Notes: generated by a model not told the origin, from the letters alone. Counted from the stretch's first letter, positions 8,472 to 15,418 are shown. The stretch: DNA of 15,581 nt from Asaia bogorensis (GCA_945886995.1 CAMCZJ010000053.1:1-15581); one strand, 5' to 3'. Numbers and translations: made by a program.

Positions 8472-8575
8472 GCTTCGATCCTCCGTTGATTGGTGCCAGC
8501 CTAACCGGAAAAGCCGCGCCCTGGCCATGCGGAAGGTTCTGCGGAAAGCCGGGGCGCGGCATTACGGAGTTGGGC

Positions 8576-8707
8576 TTGAGCTACACGTTCAAGCCTTCAT
8601 CGGGATCAGTTGCGCCAGAGACCTTGCCGGATGGCATGCCGGGCTTTACCGCTGCCATTGCCACCGCTGGGCGGCTGACGCGTATGTGCTGGGATGCAAT
8701 GCCATGA
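8576..8707 (+). CDS. Possible 43-aa ORF coupled to the hydratase gene
   Basis: A short frame starts at TTG 8576 with a good ribosome site (GGAG 8566-8569, 6-base spacing) and ends in TGA at 8705-8707, overlapping the hydratase ATG as ATGA. The hydratase start itself has only a weak GGGA upstream, so translation of this ORF could feed ribosomes to it. The peptide begins LSYTFKPSSGSV and ends RLTRMCWDAMP. I do not recognise it, and it has no signal peptide or membrane segment. The same frame stays open back to TTG 8486 but without a ribosome site there. It could be a leader peptide, a small protein, a decayed gene end or chance. Confidence 0.3.
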   Translation: MSYTFKPSSGSVAPETLPDGMPGFTAAIATAGRLTRMCWDAMP

Positions 8708-9573
8708 CCGATGCTGAATTTGATGCGGCGATTGCCGCGCTTTCCCTTTGGGTGGGGCGGACGCGTATTGTGGAAGATGAAATCGGGCTTTCATCCGCGC
8801 GCCGGATTGCCGGCATGCTGGATATGGACCCGGCGAGTATCACCCAGGGCATGGCGCTGCCGCCGCATTGGTTCAGCATGTTCTTCCCTGATATCGCCAA
8901 GCAAAGTGATATCGGCCCGGATGGCCACCCGAATAAGGGCGTGTTCCTGCCGCCTATTCCGCTGCCACGCCGCATGGGTGCGGGCCGGCGCGTCACTATC
9001 AATGGCCAGCTTGTGGTGGGGGAGCCCGCGATCAAAAAGGCTGAGGTCGCGGCGATTGTGCCAAAGCATGGCCGCACCGGGCGCATGGCCGTGCTGACCA
9101 TGCGCCATACCATTGAAAGCCGTGGGCAAGTCATTGCCGTTGAGGAATTTGACGCGATGTATCGCGATGCCACGCCGCCCGGGCAGAAAACCACCGCAAC
9201 ACCGCCAGTGCCCGCGCCGGATAATGCCGCATGGGCGGATAAGGTGCTGCTGTCTTCGCCCTTGGTGTTTCGCTATTCTTCCGTGACCTGGAACGCGCAT
9301 CGCATCCATTACGATGCCGATTATGCGCGGGATGGTGAAGGTTATGACGCGGCAGTCCAAAATGGTGGCTTGACGATGCAGCTTATTCTGGATGGTGCGT
9401 TACAGCGCGCTAAGGGAAGGCTGGTCGGCTTCACCGCGCGGCTCGCGCGCCCGCTTTGGGTGGGTGATACCGTGACGGTCTGCGGCGCGGCGCAGGTGGA
9501 TGGCAAAATGGAATGCTGGGCAGCGGATAAGGATGGCTATCTCTGCGCAAAGCTGCAAGCGGAGTTCGCCTGA
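8704..9573 (+). CDS. Mesaconyl-C4-CoA/itaconyl-CoA hydratase-like MaoC double hot-dog protein
   Basis: 289 aa, cytoplasmic. The N-terminal half is a FAS1-like dehydratase hot-dog (PPHWFSMFFPD, then PNKGVFLPPIPLPRRMGAGRRV). The C-terminal half is a MaoC-type hot-dog with the hydratase signature TWNAHRIHYD (Asn197, His199, His202, Asp204). This two-hot-dog layout is that of mesaconyl-C4-CoA hydratase and itaconyl-CoA hydratase, and of HTD2-like 3-hydroxyacyl-thioester dehydratases. Its stop (9571-9573) overlaps the start of a CitE-like lyase (TGATG), which fits hydration of a C5 dicarboxyl-CoA to citramalyl-CoA before cleavage. The usual VHGPL-like segment appears as VQNGGLTM, so acyl specificity may differ. 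The start at 8704 is chosen where homology begins; the open frame reaches back to 8425 without family resemblance. Confidence 0.85.
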   Translation: MTDAEFDAAIAALSLWVGRTRIVEDEIGLSSARRIAGMLDMDPASITQGMALPPHWFSMFFPDIAKQSDIGPDGHPNKGVFLPPIPLPRRMGAGRRVTINGQLVVGEPAIKKAEVAAIVPKHGRTGRMAVLTMRHTIESRGQVIAVEEFDAMYRDATPPGQKTTATPPVPAPDNAAWADKVLLSSPLVFRYSSVTWNAHRIHYDADYARDGEGYDAAVQNGGLTMQLILDGALQRAKGRLVGFTARLARPLWVGDTVTVCGAAQVDGKMECWAADKDGYLCAKLQAEFA

Positions 9574-10442
9574 TGCCAGCATCCAACCCGAATAGTTGGC
9601 GATCCTTGCTGTTCATCCCGGCGGTCGCCGAGCGTTTTGTCGCCAAGGCGCATACGCGCGGTGCGGATGTGATCATTCTTGATCTGGAAGATTCCATCCC
9701 GCCCAGTGAAAAGGAAGCCGCGCGCGCGGCGTTGCCGGCTGCGGCCAGGGCGATTGCCGCGCATGGGCAGGAAATTTGCGTGCGAATCAATCGGCCCTTG
9801 GAATTGGCCGTGCCGGATATTGCGGCGGCCATCATGCCGGAAGTATCCGCCCTGATGCTGCCCAAGGTGATGGGGCCGGAACACATCAAGCTTCTGTCGG
9901 AAGTGGTTGCTGCGCGGGAAGCCGCACTTGGTATGCGCATCGGCCATACCCGCTTCATTGGCGTGGTGGAAACGCCCGATGCGTTGCCTGCCCTGCACGC
10001 GATTGCGATGGCCGATCCGCGCATGGCAGCGCTTGGTGTTGGTTCGGAAGATCTTTCGACCGAATTGGAAGCCGTGCCAGGCGCTGATTCGCTTTATGTC
10101 TACGGCATGATGGCGGTGGCGGCGGCGCGCGCAGCGCGCATCCTGCCGCTGGGGTCCATTGGCGTATTCGCAGATTTTTCGGACCTTGATGCCTATCGCG
10201 CCTCCCTCAGGCGGTCACGCGCACTGGGCTTTGGCTGCGCGGCCTGCATCCATCCCGCGCAGGTGGCCGTGGTGAACGAGGAATACGGACCAGCGCCGGC
10301 GGAAGTGGAACGCGCGCGTCGCCTGATCGCAGCTTTTGATGTGGCATTGGCGGAAGGTAAGGGCGCGGTCGCCTTTGAAGGGGCGATGATTGATCTGCCG
10401 GTCGTGGAACGCGCGCGGCGTTTGCTCGCGCGCGCGCGGTGA
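9573..10442 (+). CDS. CitE-like CoA-ester lyase (HpcH/HpaI family), copy 1
   Basis: 289 aa, cytoplasmic TIM-barrel lyase, Mg-dependent. N-terminal WRSLLFIPA (Arg10, CoA/acid contact), DLEDSIPPSEK (Asp37, Glu39, Asp40) and VRINRP (Arg71) are followed by the metal ligands Glu133 in GVVETPDALPAL and Asp160 in GSEDLSTEL. CIHPAQVAVVNEEYGP and the C-terminal GKGAVAFEGAMIDLPVVERARRLL lid are typical of free-standing malyl-/citramalyl-CoA lyases. With the upstream hydratase it probably cleaves a 3-hydroxy(-methyl) dicarboxyl-CoA, for example citramalyl-CoA to acetyl-CoA and pyruvate. It overlaps the hydratase stop by one base, indicating translational coupling. It has a close relative at 13625-14491. 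Confidence 0.9.
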   Translation: MPASNPNSWRSLLFIPAVAERFVAKAHTRGADVIILDLEDSIPPSEKEAARAALPAAARAIAAHGQEICVRINRPLELAVPDIAAAIMPEVSALMLPKVMGPEHIKLLSEVVAAREAALGMRIGHTRFIGVVETPDALPALHAIAMADPRMAALGVGSEDLSTELEAVPGADSLYVYGMMAVAAARAARILPLGSIGVFADFSDLDAYRASLRRSRALGFGCAACIHPAQVAVVNEEYGPAPAEVERARRLIAAFDVALAEGKGAVAFEGAMIDLPVVERARRLLARAR

Positions 10443-10449
10443 CGCCGCC

Positions 10450-11133
10450 ATGCGCCGCCGCGGCCTTCTTTTCGCGCCAGCGCTGATTGGCGCCGCAGCG
10501 CAGGCGCAAGCTTTCCCAGAAGTGGATTTGCTGCTGGTGCTGGCGATGGATGCCTCCGGGTCCATAGATGAGGATGAGTTTCGCCTGCAACGAGAAGGCA
10601 TTGCTGAATCCATCACGCATCCGGCTGTGCTTGCTGCCATCGCTGCCAATCCGCGCCGTGCCATTGCGATTGCCATGACGGAATGGGGCAGCCCTGGTGG
10701 TGCCGCGCTTATTGTGGATTGGCATCGCGTGAGTGATGCTGCCTCTGCCCAGGTTTTCGCCAATGCCGTATTGGCCGCGCCACGATCACGGCAAAGCTAC
10801 AACGCGATTGGCGACGCCATCTCGCACGCCGCGGCGCTGATCTCAGCCGCACCCTATCGTGCAACTGAACGCGTGATTGATGTGGCGGGCGATGGGCCGG
10901 ATATGCGCTCCATCATTCTCGCCCCAGATGCGCGGGATGCGGCGGTGGCGCAGGGCATCACCATCAATGGGCTTGCCATTGAAATCGCGCCCGTGACGCG
11001 CGGCAATGAACCGCTGCATGTGCATTATGAACGCAACATCATGGGCGGACCTGGCGCCTTTGTGATGGTGGCTGAGACGCGGCGCGATTTCGCCCGCGCC
11101 ATGCGCGCCAAGATGCTGCGGGAGATTGCGTAG
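10450..11133 (+). CDS. Secreted DUF1194 (VWA-like) protein
   Basis: 227 aa. A twin-basic N-terminus and hydrophobic stretch ending AAAQAQA (cut near residue 21) indicate export to the periplasm. The mature part opens with VDLLLVLAMDASGSIDEDEF, a MIDAS metal-site motif DxSxS (Asp34, Ser36, Ser38). The later TEWGSPGG and DVAGDGPDMR segments also fit the VWA fold of DUF1194 proteins. The function is unknown; VWA domains usually mediate metal-dependent protein binding. The start at 10450 is chosen because the signal peptide begins there; no clear ribosome site is present. Only 7 bases separate it from the lyase stop, so it is probably co-transcribed, although a periplasmic binding protein has no evident link to CoA chemistry. 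Its TAG stop forms the first bases of the palindromic element downstream. Confidence 0.88.
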   Translation: MRRRGLLFAPALIGAAAQAQAFPEVDLLLVLAMDASGSIDEDEFRLQREGIAESITHPAVLAAIAANPRRAIAIAMTEWGSPGGAALIVDWHRVSDAASAQVFANAVLAAPRSRQSYNAIGDAISHAAALISAAPYRATERVIDVAGDGPDMRSIILAPDARDAAVAQGITINGLAIEIAPVTRGNEPLHVHYERNIMGGPGAFVMVAETRRDFARAMRAKMLREIA

Positions 11134-11183
11134 AGCATTTTCAAGCCAAGTGGAATCACTCGGCTCTCCGGAGAATGCGACCA
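11131..11183. repeat. Palindromic intergenic element with nested stems
   Basis: It begins with the stop codon of the DUF1194 gene (TAGAGCATTTTC). Outer arms GCATTTTC (11135-11142) and GAGAATGC (11171-11178) pair with one G-U. Inner arms AGCCAAGTG (11144-11152) and CACTCGGCT (11157-11165) pair with one mismatch around a GAAT loop. A short A-run follows at 11183-11188. From memory, the wording TAGAGCATTTTC...GAAAATGCG resembles a palindromic repeat seen after genes in many alphaproteobacteria; copy number cannot be checked here. There is no T-run in either orientation at the right place for a standard terminator. Confidence 0.5.
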
Positions 11184-11194
11184 AAAAAGACTGA

Positions 11195-12682
11195 TTATTG
11201 AACCAGATAACGCGCCCGCAAATGATCCATGAAATCACTGGGATCAAGCGGCTTGCCGGTGGCTGCGCGCAATAAATCCTGAAAGCCGAGCAGCGATCCC
11301 TTGCCATGCACATGCTCGCGCAACCAGCCGAGCAAAGGCGCCATATCACCCTCCGCCAGCGCGGCATCCAGCCCCGGTTCTGCCTTGCGCGCAGCCTTCA
11401 TCAACTGCGCCGCCGCCATGGCACCCAGCGTATAGGATGGGAAATAGCCAAAGGCGCCGTCATGCCAATGGATATCCTGCAAGCAGCCCTTGGCATCATT
11501 GGGTGGGCGAATGCCGAGCAGCTTTTCCAGCCCGTCATTCCAGGCACCAGGTAGATCAGCCACAGATAGCGCGCCTTCAATCATCGCCTTTTCCAGCCTA
11601 AAGCGCATAATGACATGGGCTGGATAGGTGATTTCATCGGCATCCACGCGAATGAAACCGCGCGAAACGCGCCGCCATAGCCGCGCCAGATTCTCGGGCG
11701 CCACCGCTGCCGCATCGCAGCCGAAACGCGTGCGTAATTCGCTGGCCAGAAAGCGCAAAAAAGCATCCGAACGGCAGGCCTGCATTTCCACAATTAGTGA
11801 TTGGCTTTCATGCGCCGCCATCCCCGCCGCTTCACCCACCGGCTGGCGCGCATAGGCTGCCGGCAAGCCGCGTTCATACAAGGCGTGTCCCGTTTCATGC
11901 AGCACACCAAGCAAAGCTTTGGCGACATCCGCTTCATCATAAAAGGTCGTGATGCGCGCATCTGTGGGCGTGCCGCCGCAAAAGGGATGCAGAGATTCAT
12001 CCAACCGCGCATGATCATATTCCAAGCCAATGCGTGCCGAGAGCGCCTGGCACAACGCCTTCTGCGCCGCAACAGGAAACGCCCCTGTCAGCGGCACGGG
12101 CGCGCCACGCTTGGCCTGGATTTCCTCAGCGCGCGGGAGGGCTTCGGCCAAGAACGCCTCATAAGCTGCGAAGACAGGCTCCACATCGGCTGCGGTGACA
12201 CCGCGCTGATAGCCATCCATCAGCGCATCATAAGGCGCCATCCCAAGCGCCGATGAAAGCGCCGCGGCGGTTTCGCGTTGTAGGGCGACAACTTCGGTCA
12301 AGGCCGGGCGCACCATGGCGAAATCAGCCTGCGCCTTGGCGTCCCGCCAGATTTTCTCGTACGCCGAATTGGCGCGCGTGGTTGCTTCCACCAGGCTGGT
12401 CGGCAAGGCCATGGCGCGCGCATGGGCGCGGCGCATCAAGGCCAGGTTCGCAGCGTCCCATTCGCCTTCCGCCTCAGCCAGCGCGAGTTCTTCCGCCACC
12501 ACCGGCGCGGTGAGCAATTCATGCGCAAGGCCGGCAAGCGTCGCCAATTGCTCCCCGCGCGCGGCACCACCACCCGGCGGCATCATCGCACTCGCATCCC
12601 AATGCAGTATGGAAGCGGCTTCATTCAGCGCGGCAATGCGCGCGAAGCGGGATTTCAGACTGGCATAGGATGAAAGAGGCAT
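11195..12682 (-). CDS. Metallocarboxypeptidase, M32 family
   Basis: 495 aa, cytoplasmic, all-helical zinc carboxypeptidase that trims C-terminal residues from peptides with broad specificity. It carries the full family motif set: HETGH (zinc ligands His262 and His266, catalytic Glu263) and HESQSLIVE (His291, Glu292, with Glu292 the expected third ligand). Further motifs are DADEITYPAHVIMRFRLEK and GCLQDIHWHDGAFGYFPSYTLG. Length matches the family (about 490-510 aa) and nothing is missing. The ribosome site is weak (GGAAA). It is monocistronic, flanked by the palindromic element downstream and the four-hairpin region upstream. Probably a housekeeping peptide-recycling enzyme. Confidence 0.95.
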   Translation of the reverse strand: MPLSSYASLKSRFARIAALNEAASILHWDASAMMPPGGGAARGEQLATLAGLAHELLTAPVVAEELALAEAEGEWDAANLALMRRAHARAMALPTSLVEATTRANSAYEKIWRDAKAQADFAMVRPALTEVVALQRETAAALSSALGMAPYDALMDGYQRGVTAADVEPVFAAYEAFLAEALPRAEEIQAKRGAPVPLTGAFPVAAQKALCQALSARIGLEYDHARLDESLHPFCGGTPTDARITTFYDEADVAKALLGVLHETGHALYERGLPAAYARQPVGEAAGMAAHESQSLIVEMQACRSDAFLRFLASELRTRFGCDAAAVAPENLARLWRRVSRGFIRVDADEITYPAHVIMRFRLEKAMIEGALSVADLPGAWNDGLEKLLGIRPPNDAKGCLQDIHWHDGAFGYFPSYTLGAMAAAQLMKAARKAEPGLDAALAEGDMAPLLGWLREHVHGKGSLLGFQDLLRAATGKPLDPSDFMDHLRARYLVQ

Positions 12683-12730
12683 TGGATTTCCAAACTGCGA
12701 AGGCTTAAAACATGAACGAATAAGGGATCA

Positions 12731-12815
12731 TGGGGGCGCTGCCCCCAGACCCCCGCCGGGGTGACTGCGGGCAAATGCCCGCAGCGCGCGCAGGGTTGGT
12801 GTGGCGGCTGCGCGC
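12731..12815. repeat. Four consecutive hairpins in the M32/SDR intergenic region
   Basis: The 184-base gap between divergent genes holds: TGGGGGC/GCCCCCA (12731-12737, 12741-12747, loop 3); ACCCC/GGGGT (12749-12753, 12758-12762, loop 4); CTGCGGGC/GCCCGCAG (12765-12772, 12777-12784, loop AAAT); and GCGCGCAG/CTGCGCGC (12786-12793, 12808-12815, loop 14). All arms pair perfectly. The GGGGGCGCTGCCCCC run resembles intergenic G/C palindromes common in high-GC alphaproteobacteria. It is followed by the SDR gene's AAGGGAA ribosome site. No clear promoter hexamers are visible, so the function is undetermined. Confidence 0.5.
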
Positions 12816-12866
12816 AAAACCAAGACGTGTTACCCCGGACCCCGCCAAAACTAAAGGGAAGCACAG

Positions 12867-13628
12867 ATGAAACTTTTTGACCTAAATGGGAAAACCGCGC
12901 TCGTGACGGGGTCTAGTCAGGGGATTGGCTTTGCACTCGCGAAAGGGCTCGCGGAGGCAGGGGCGCGCGTCATCATCAATGGGCGCGATCCGGAAAGGCT
13001 CAAAGTCGCACACAAAAAACTCCAGGATGCGGGCATCGAAACTATCACCCGCGCCTTCGACGTGACCGATCCCACCAGCGTTGAGGAAGCCTTCGCGGAA
13101 ATGGAAAGCACCATCGGGCCAATCCATATCCTCGTCGCCAATGCCGGCATCATGCGCCGCGCCCCAGCCACCGAAATGCCACCCGAAACCTGGCGCGAAG
13201 TACTCGGCACCAACCTCGATGGCGTCTGGTATTGCTGCCAGGCCGCCGGCAAACGCATGGTCCAACGCGGCGCCGGCAAAATCATCACCATCTGCTCCGT
13301 CCAAAGCGAATTGGGCCGCCCCACCATCGCGCCCTACGCGGCCAGCAAAGGCGCATTGAGAATGCTCACGCGCACGCTTTGCGCCGAATGGGCGAAACAC
13401 GGCGTCAATGTGAATGGCGTCGCCCCCGGCTATTACGCCACCGAACTCACCAGCGCACTCGTGCAAAACGCTGAATTCAGCGATTGGCTCTGCAACCGCG
13501 TCCCCGCAGGGCGCTGGGGCAAGGTGGAAGAATTGGTGGGCGCGACCGTCTTCCTCGCCGCACCGGCCTCAGACTTCGTGCATGGCCATTTGCTTTATGT
13601 GGATGGCGGCATGACCGCAGTCGTCTAA
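12867..13628 (+). CDS. Short-chain dehydrogenase/reductase, gluconate 5-dehydrogenase-like
   Basis: 253 aa, cytoplasmic NAD(P)-dependent oxidoreductase with the classical SDR fold. It has TGSSQGIG (cofactor loop, residues 14-21), NGRD (Arg40 after strand 2 suggests NADP), DVTD (65-68), NAG (92-94), and the catalytic tetrad Asn116, Ser144, Tyr157 and Lys161 (YxxxK as YAASK). The N-terminus MKLFDLNGKTALVTG and the end GHLLYVDGGMTAVV match gluconate 5-dehydrogenase (IdnO/Gno)-type SDRs, which interconvert D-gluconate and 5-keto-D-gluconate. Other sugar or 3-oxoacyl substrates are possible, because SDR specificity is poorly predicted by sequence. It is preceded by the hairpin array and an AAGGGAA site. 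Its TAA stop overlaps the stop of the convergent lyase gene. Confidence 0.88.
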   Translation: MKLFDLNGKTALVTGSSQGIGFALAKGLAEAGARVIINGRDPERLKVAHKKLQDAGIETITRAFDVTDPTSVEEAFAEMESTIGPIHILVANAGIMRRAPATEMPPETWREVLGTNLDGVWYCCQAAGKRMVQRGAGKIITICSVQSELGRPTIAPYAASKGALRMLTRTLCAEWAKHGVNVNGVAPGYYATELTSALVQNAEFSDWLCNRVPAGRWGKVEELVGATVFLAAPASDFVHGHLLYVDGGMTAVV

Positions 13629-14491
13629 CCCATCCGCGCGATCAGCTTCTTCGCGCGCTCCACAATCGGCTTGTCAATCATATCGCCTTCAAACGCGACC
13701 GCGCCTTTGCCTTCCGAAAGCGCGGCATCAAAGGCCGCGACAAGCCGCTTGGCGCGCGCAACCTCCTCAGGCCGCGCGCCATATTCCTCATTGATGATCG
13801 CCACCTGAGATGGATGCACGCAGGACGCACAGGCAAAGCCAATGGCACGAGACTTTCGCAGCATGGCGCGATAGCCGTCCAAATCCTTCAAGCCGGCCAC
13901 AGTGCCAATAAAGCCAAGCGGCAAAATGCCCGCGCCACGCGCAGCAATCAGCCCCATGCGCTTGGGCAAATCCAAAGCATCCGGCGTGGGTTCAGCGCCA
14001 AGATCGGTCGCCAAATCTTCCCCCCCCACGCCAAGCGCCACGATGCGCGGGTCAGCCCCCGCAATCGCATCCGCATGGCGCAAAGCGGCGGCATCTTCGA
14101 TCAAGACGATGAAGCGCAAGGACCCCACGGGGCGCCCAGACGCGATTTCCGATTCAGCGGCAAGTTCGGATAGCAAACGCACATGATCCGCCCCCATCAT
14201 CTTGGTGCAGATCACGCCATCCGCACCCGCCGCAGCGGCTGCCGCAATATCCTCCGCCGCCATGCGCAGCGGGCGATTGATGCGCACCACAATATCCGCG
14301 CCATTGCTCCGTGCGCTGGCAGCTGAAGCCGCAAGCCCGGCCCGCGCGCGCGCCTTGGAATCCGGCGCTACGCCATCTTCCAGGTCAAGAATAATCGCAT
14401 CCGCGCCGCGTTCATGCGCTTTGGCCACAAAGCGTTCTTCGCTTGCCGGTACGTAAAGGAGGGAACGCCAATGGGGCAGATCGCGGCTCAT
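13625..14491 (-). CDS. CitE-like CoA-ester lyase (HpcH/HpaI family), copy 2
   Basis: 288 aa, the same family and nearly the same length as the protein at 9573-10442. It has WRSLLYVPA (Arg9), DLEDGVAPDSK (Asp36, Glu38, Asp39), VRINRP (Arg70), Glu132 in VLIEDAAAL, Asp159 in GGEDLATDL, CVHPSQVAIINEEYG and the C-terminal GKGAVAFEGDMIDKPIVERAKKL. Metal and CoA positions are conserved, but the segment after the first metal ligand (EDAAALRHA against ETPDALPAL) differs, suggesting another acyl substrate. The start at 14491 is supported by GGAG upstream and by the ATGA overlap with the stop of the deacetylase-fold gene, so the two are translationally coupled. A frame extension to 14671 lies inside that upstream gene and is not used. 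Confidence 0.88.
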   Translation of the reverse strand: MSRDLPHWRSLLYVPASEERFVAKAHERGADAIILDLEDGVAPDSKARARAGLAASAASARSNGADIVVRINRPLRMAAEDIAAAAAAGADGVICTKMMGADHVRLLSELAAESEIASGRPVGSLRFIVLIEDAAALRHADAIAGADPRIVALGVGGEDLATDLGAEPTPDALDLPKRMGLIAARGAGILPLGFIGTVAGLKDLDGYRAMLRKSRAIGFACASCVHPSQVAIINEEYGARPEEVARAKRLVAAFDAALSEGKGAVAFEGDMIDKPIVERAKKLIARMG

Positions 14492-15393
14492 GGCAAAATC
14501 TCCGACCCCGGCACAATACCCTTGGGCAGGCTGGCCGCATGGCGCGCAACCTCTCCGGGCCGCGCCAGCCAAATCTTGTCCCGTTGCGTCAGAATATGCT
14601 GCATGGCGCGGCGGAAGGGGCGCAGCCGGAAGGGCTGGCCGATGATGAAAGGGTGCAGCACAATGGAACACACCAGTGGCATATCGCGCGACCGATCCAG
14701 CATTTCATCGAATTGATCCACCACCATATCGGCGAAATCCCGCGCCGCTTGCTGGCGAAAGATCGCAACAGGGCTGTCATTCACTTCAACCGAATAGGGC
14801 ACGGAAAGCATCGGCCCCGCGCGGGTTGTCATCCAGAAAGGCTGGTCATCCGCCGGCCAATCCATGACATAGCCAAAACCTTCTTCCTTCAGCAGATCAA
14901 GCGTTGTCGCGGATTGCGTGATATAGGGGCCAAGCCAACCATCCGGCGCCTTGCCGGTATGGCGGATGATCGCCTCTCGGCTTTCGGCAATCAGGCGGCG
15001 TTCATCATCCTCAAAAAGAATATCCTGGCGTTCGGCATTGGTGCGGCCATGGCCAATGAATTCATCCCCGCGCTTCATGAGCGCTGGCGCGATTTCGGGA
15101 CAGGTATCCAAGACCAGCCCATTCACATTATGCGCACAGGGCAGGCCATATTCATCGAACATCGCCAGCATGTTCCAAAGTCCCACGCGATTGCCGTAAT
15201 CCCGCCAGGCGTAATTGCGCTGGGATTGCGGCGCGGCGGCGCCGGTACTGTCGCTGCCAAGCCCGGCTCGGAAGGCGAAGGCTTCGATATTGTTGCACAG
15301 CACCACCGCCAGCCGCGCCCCATTGGGCCATTCATAGGTAGGGCGCTGGGGGATGGCGCTATGCTGATAGCGCCCATGCGTTGGCAGTTTCAT
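14488..15393 (-). CDS. PuuE-like polysaccharide-deacetylase-fold hydrolase
   Basis: 301 aa, no signal peptide, so cytoplasmic. It belongs to the NodB-like superfamily in the branch containing the PuuE allantoinase and related cyclic-amide hydrolases, suggested by WPNGARLAVVLCNNIEAFAF (from residue 22), GHGRTNAERQ (114-123), GWLGPYITQSATTLDLL, YVMDWPADDQPFWM and LSVPYSVEVND. The metal-binding Asp of canonical deacetylases is replaced (Asn34, Asn35, Glu37) and the HxxxH motif reads His115 to Asn119. This fits the PuuE branch, which is described as metal-independent. It most likely opens a cyclic amide or imide rather than deacetylating sugars. The start at 15393 is supported by GGAG 7 bases upstream. 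It is first in a two-gene unit with the CitE-like lyase. Confidence 0.85.
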   Translation of the reverse strand: MKLPTHGRYQHSAIPQRPTYEWPNGARLAVVLCNNIEAFAFRAGLGSDSTGAAAPQSQRNYAWRDYGNRVGLWNMLAMFDEYGLPCAHNVNGLVLDTCPEIAPALMKRGDEFIGHGRTNAERQDILFEDDERRLIAESREAIIRHTGKAPDGWLGPYITQSATTLDLLKEEGFGYVMDWPADDQPFWMTTRAGPMLSVPYSVEVNDSPVAIFRQQAARDFADMVVDQFDEMLDRSRDMPLVCSIVLHPFIIGQPFRLRPFRRAMQHILTQRDKIWLARPGEVARHAASLPKGIVPGSEILP

Positions 15394-15418
15394 GGCTGGT
15401 CTCCGCTTGCTGCGCGGG

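Noticed and set aside
8577..8595. CTTGA...TCAAG 5-bp inverted repeat upstream of the hydratase
   Set aside because: The arms are too short to distinguish from chance, and it lies inside the candidate short ORF.
8425..8703. In-frame N-terminal extension of the hydratase
   Set aside because: It overlaps the start of the divergent dehydrogenase gene, shows no resemblance to hot-dog proteins and has no suitable ribosome site. Family homology begins at 8704.
10428..10440. CG-alternating run at the end of the first lyase gene
   Set aside because: It encodes the Arg/Ala-rich C-terminus in a high-GC genome. I see no need for a repeat or structural element.
13629..14671. 348-aa version of the second lyase starting at 14671
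   Set aside because: The extra 60 residues lie inside the upstream gene and do not match the family. ATG 14491 has a ribosome site and an ATGA overlap.
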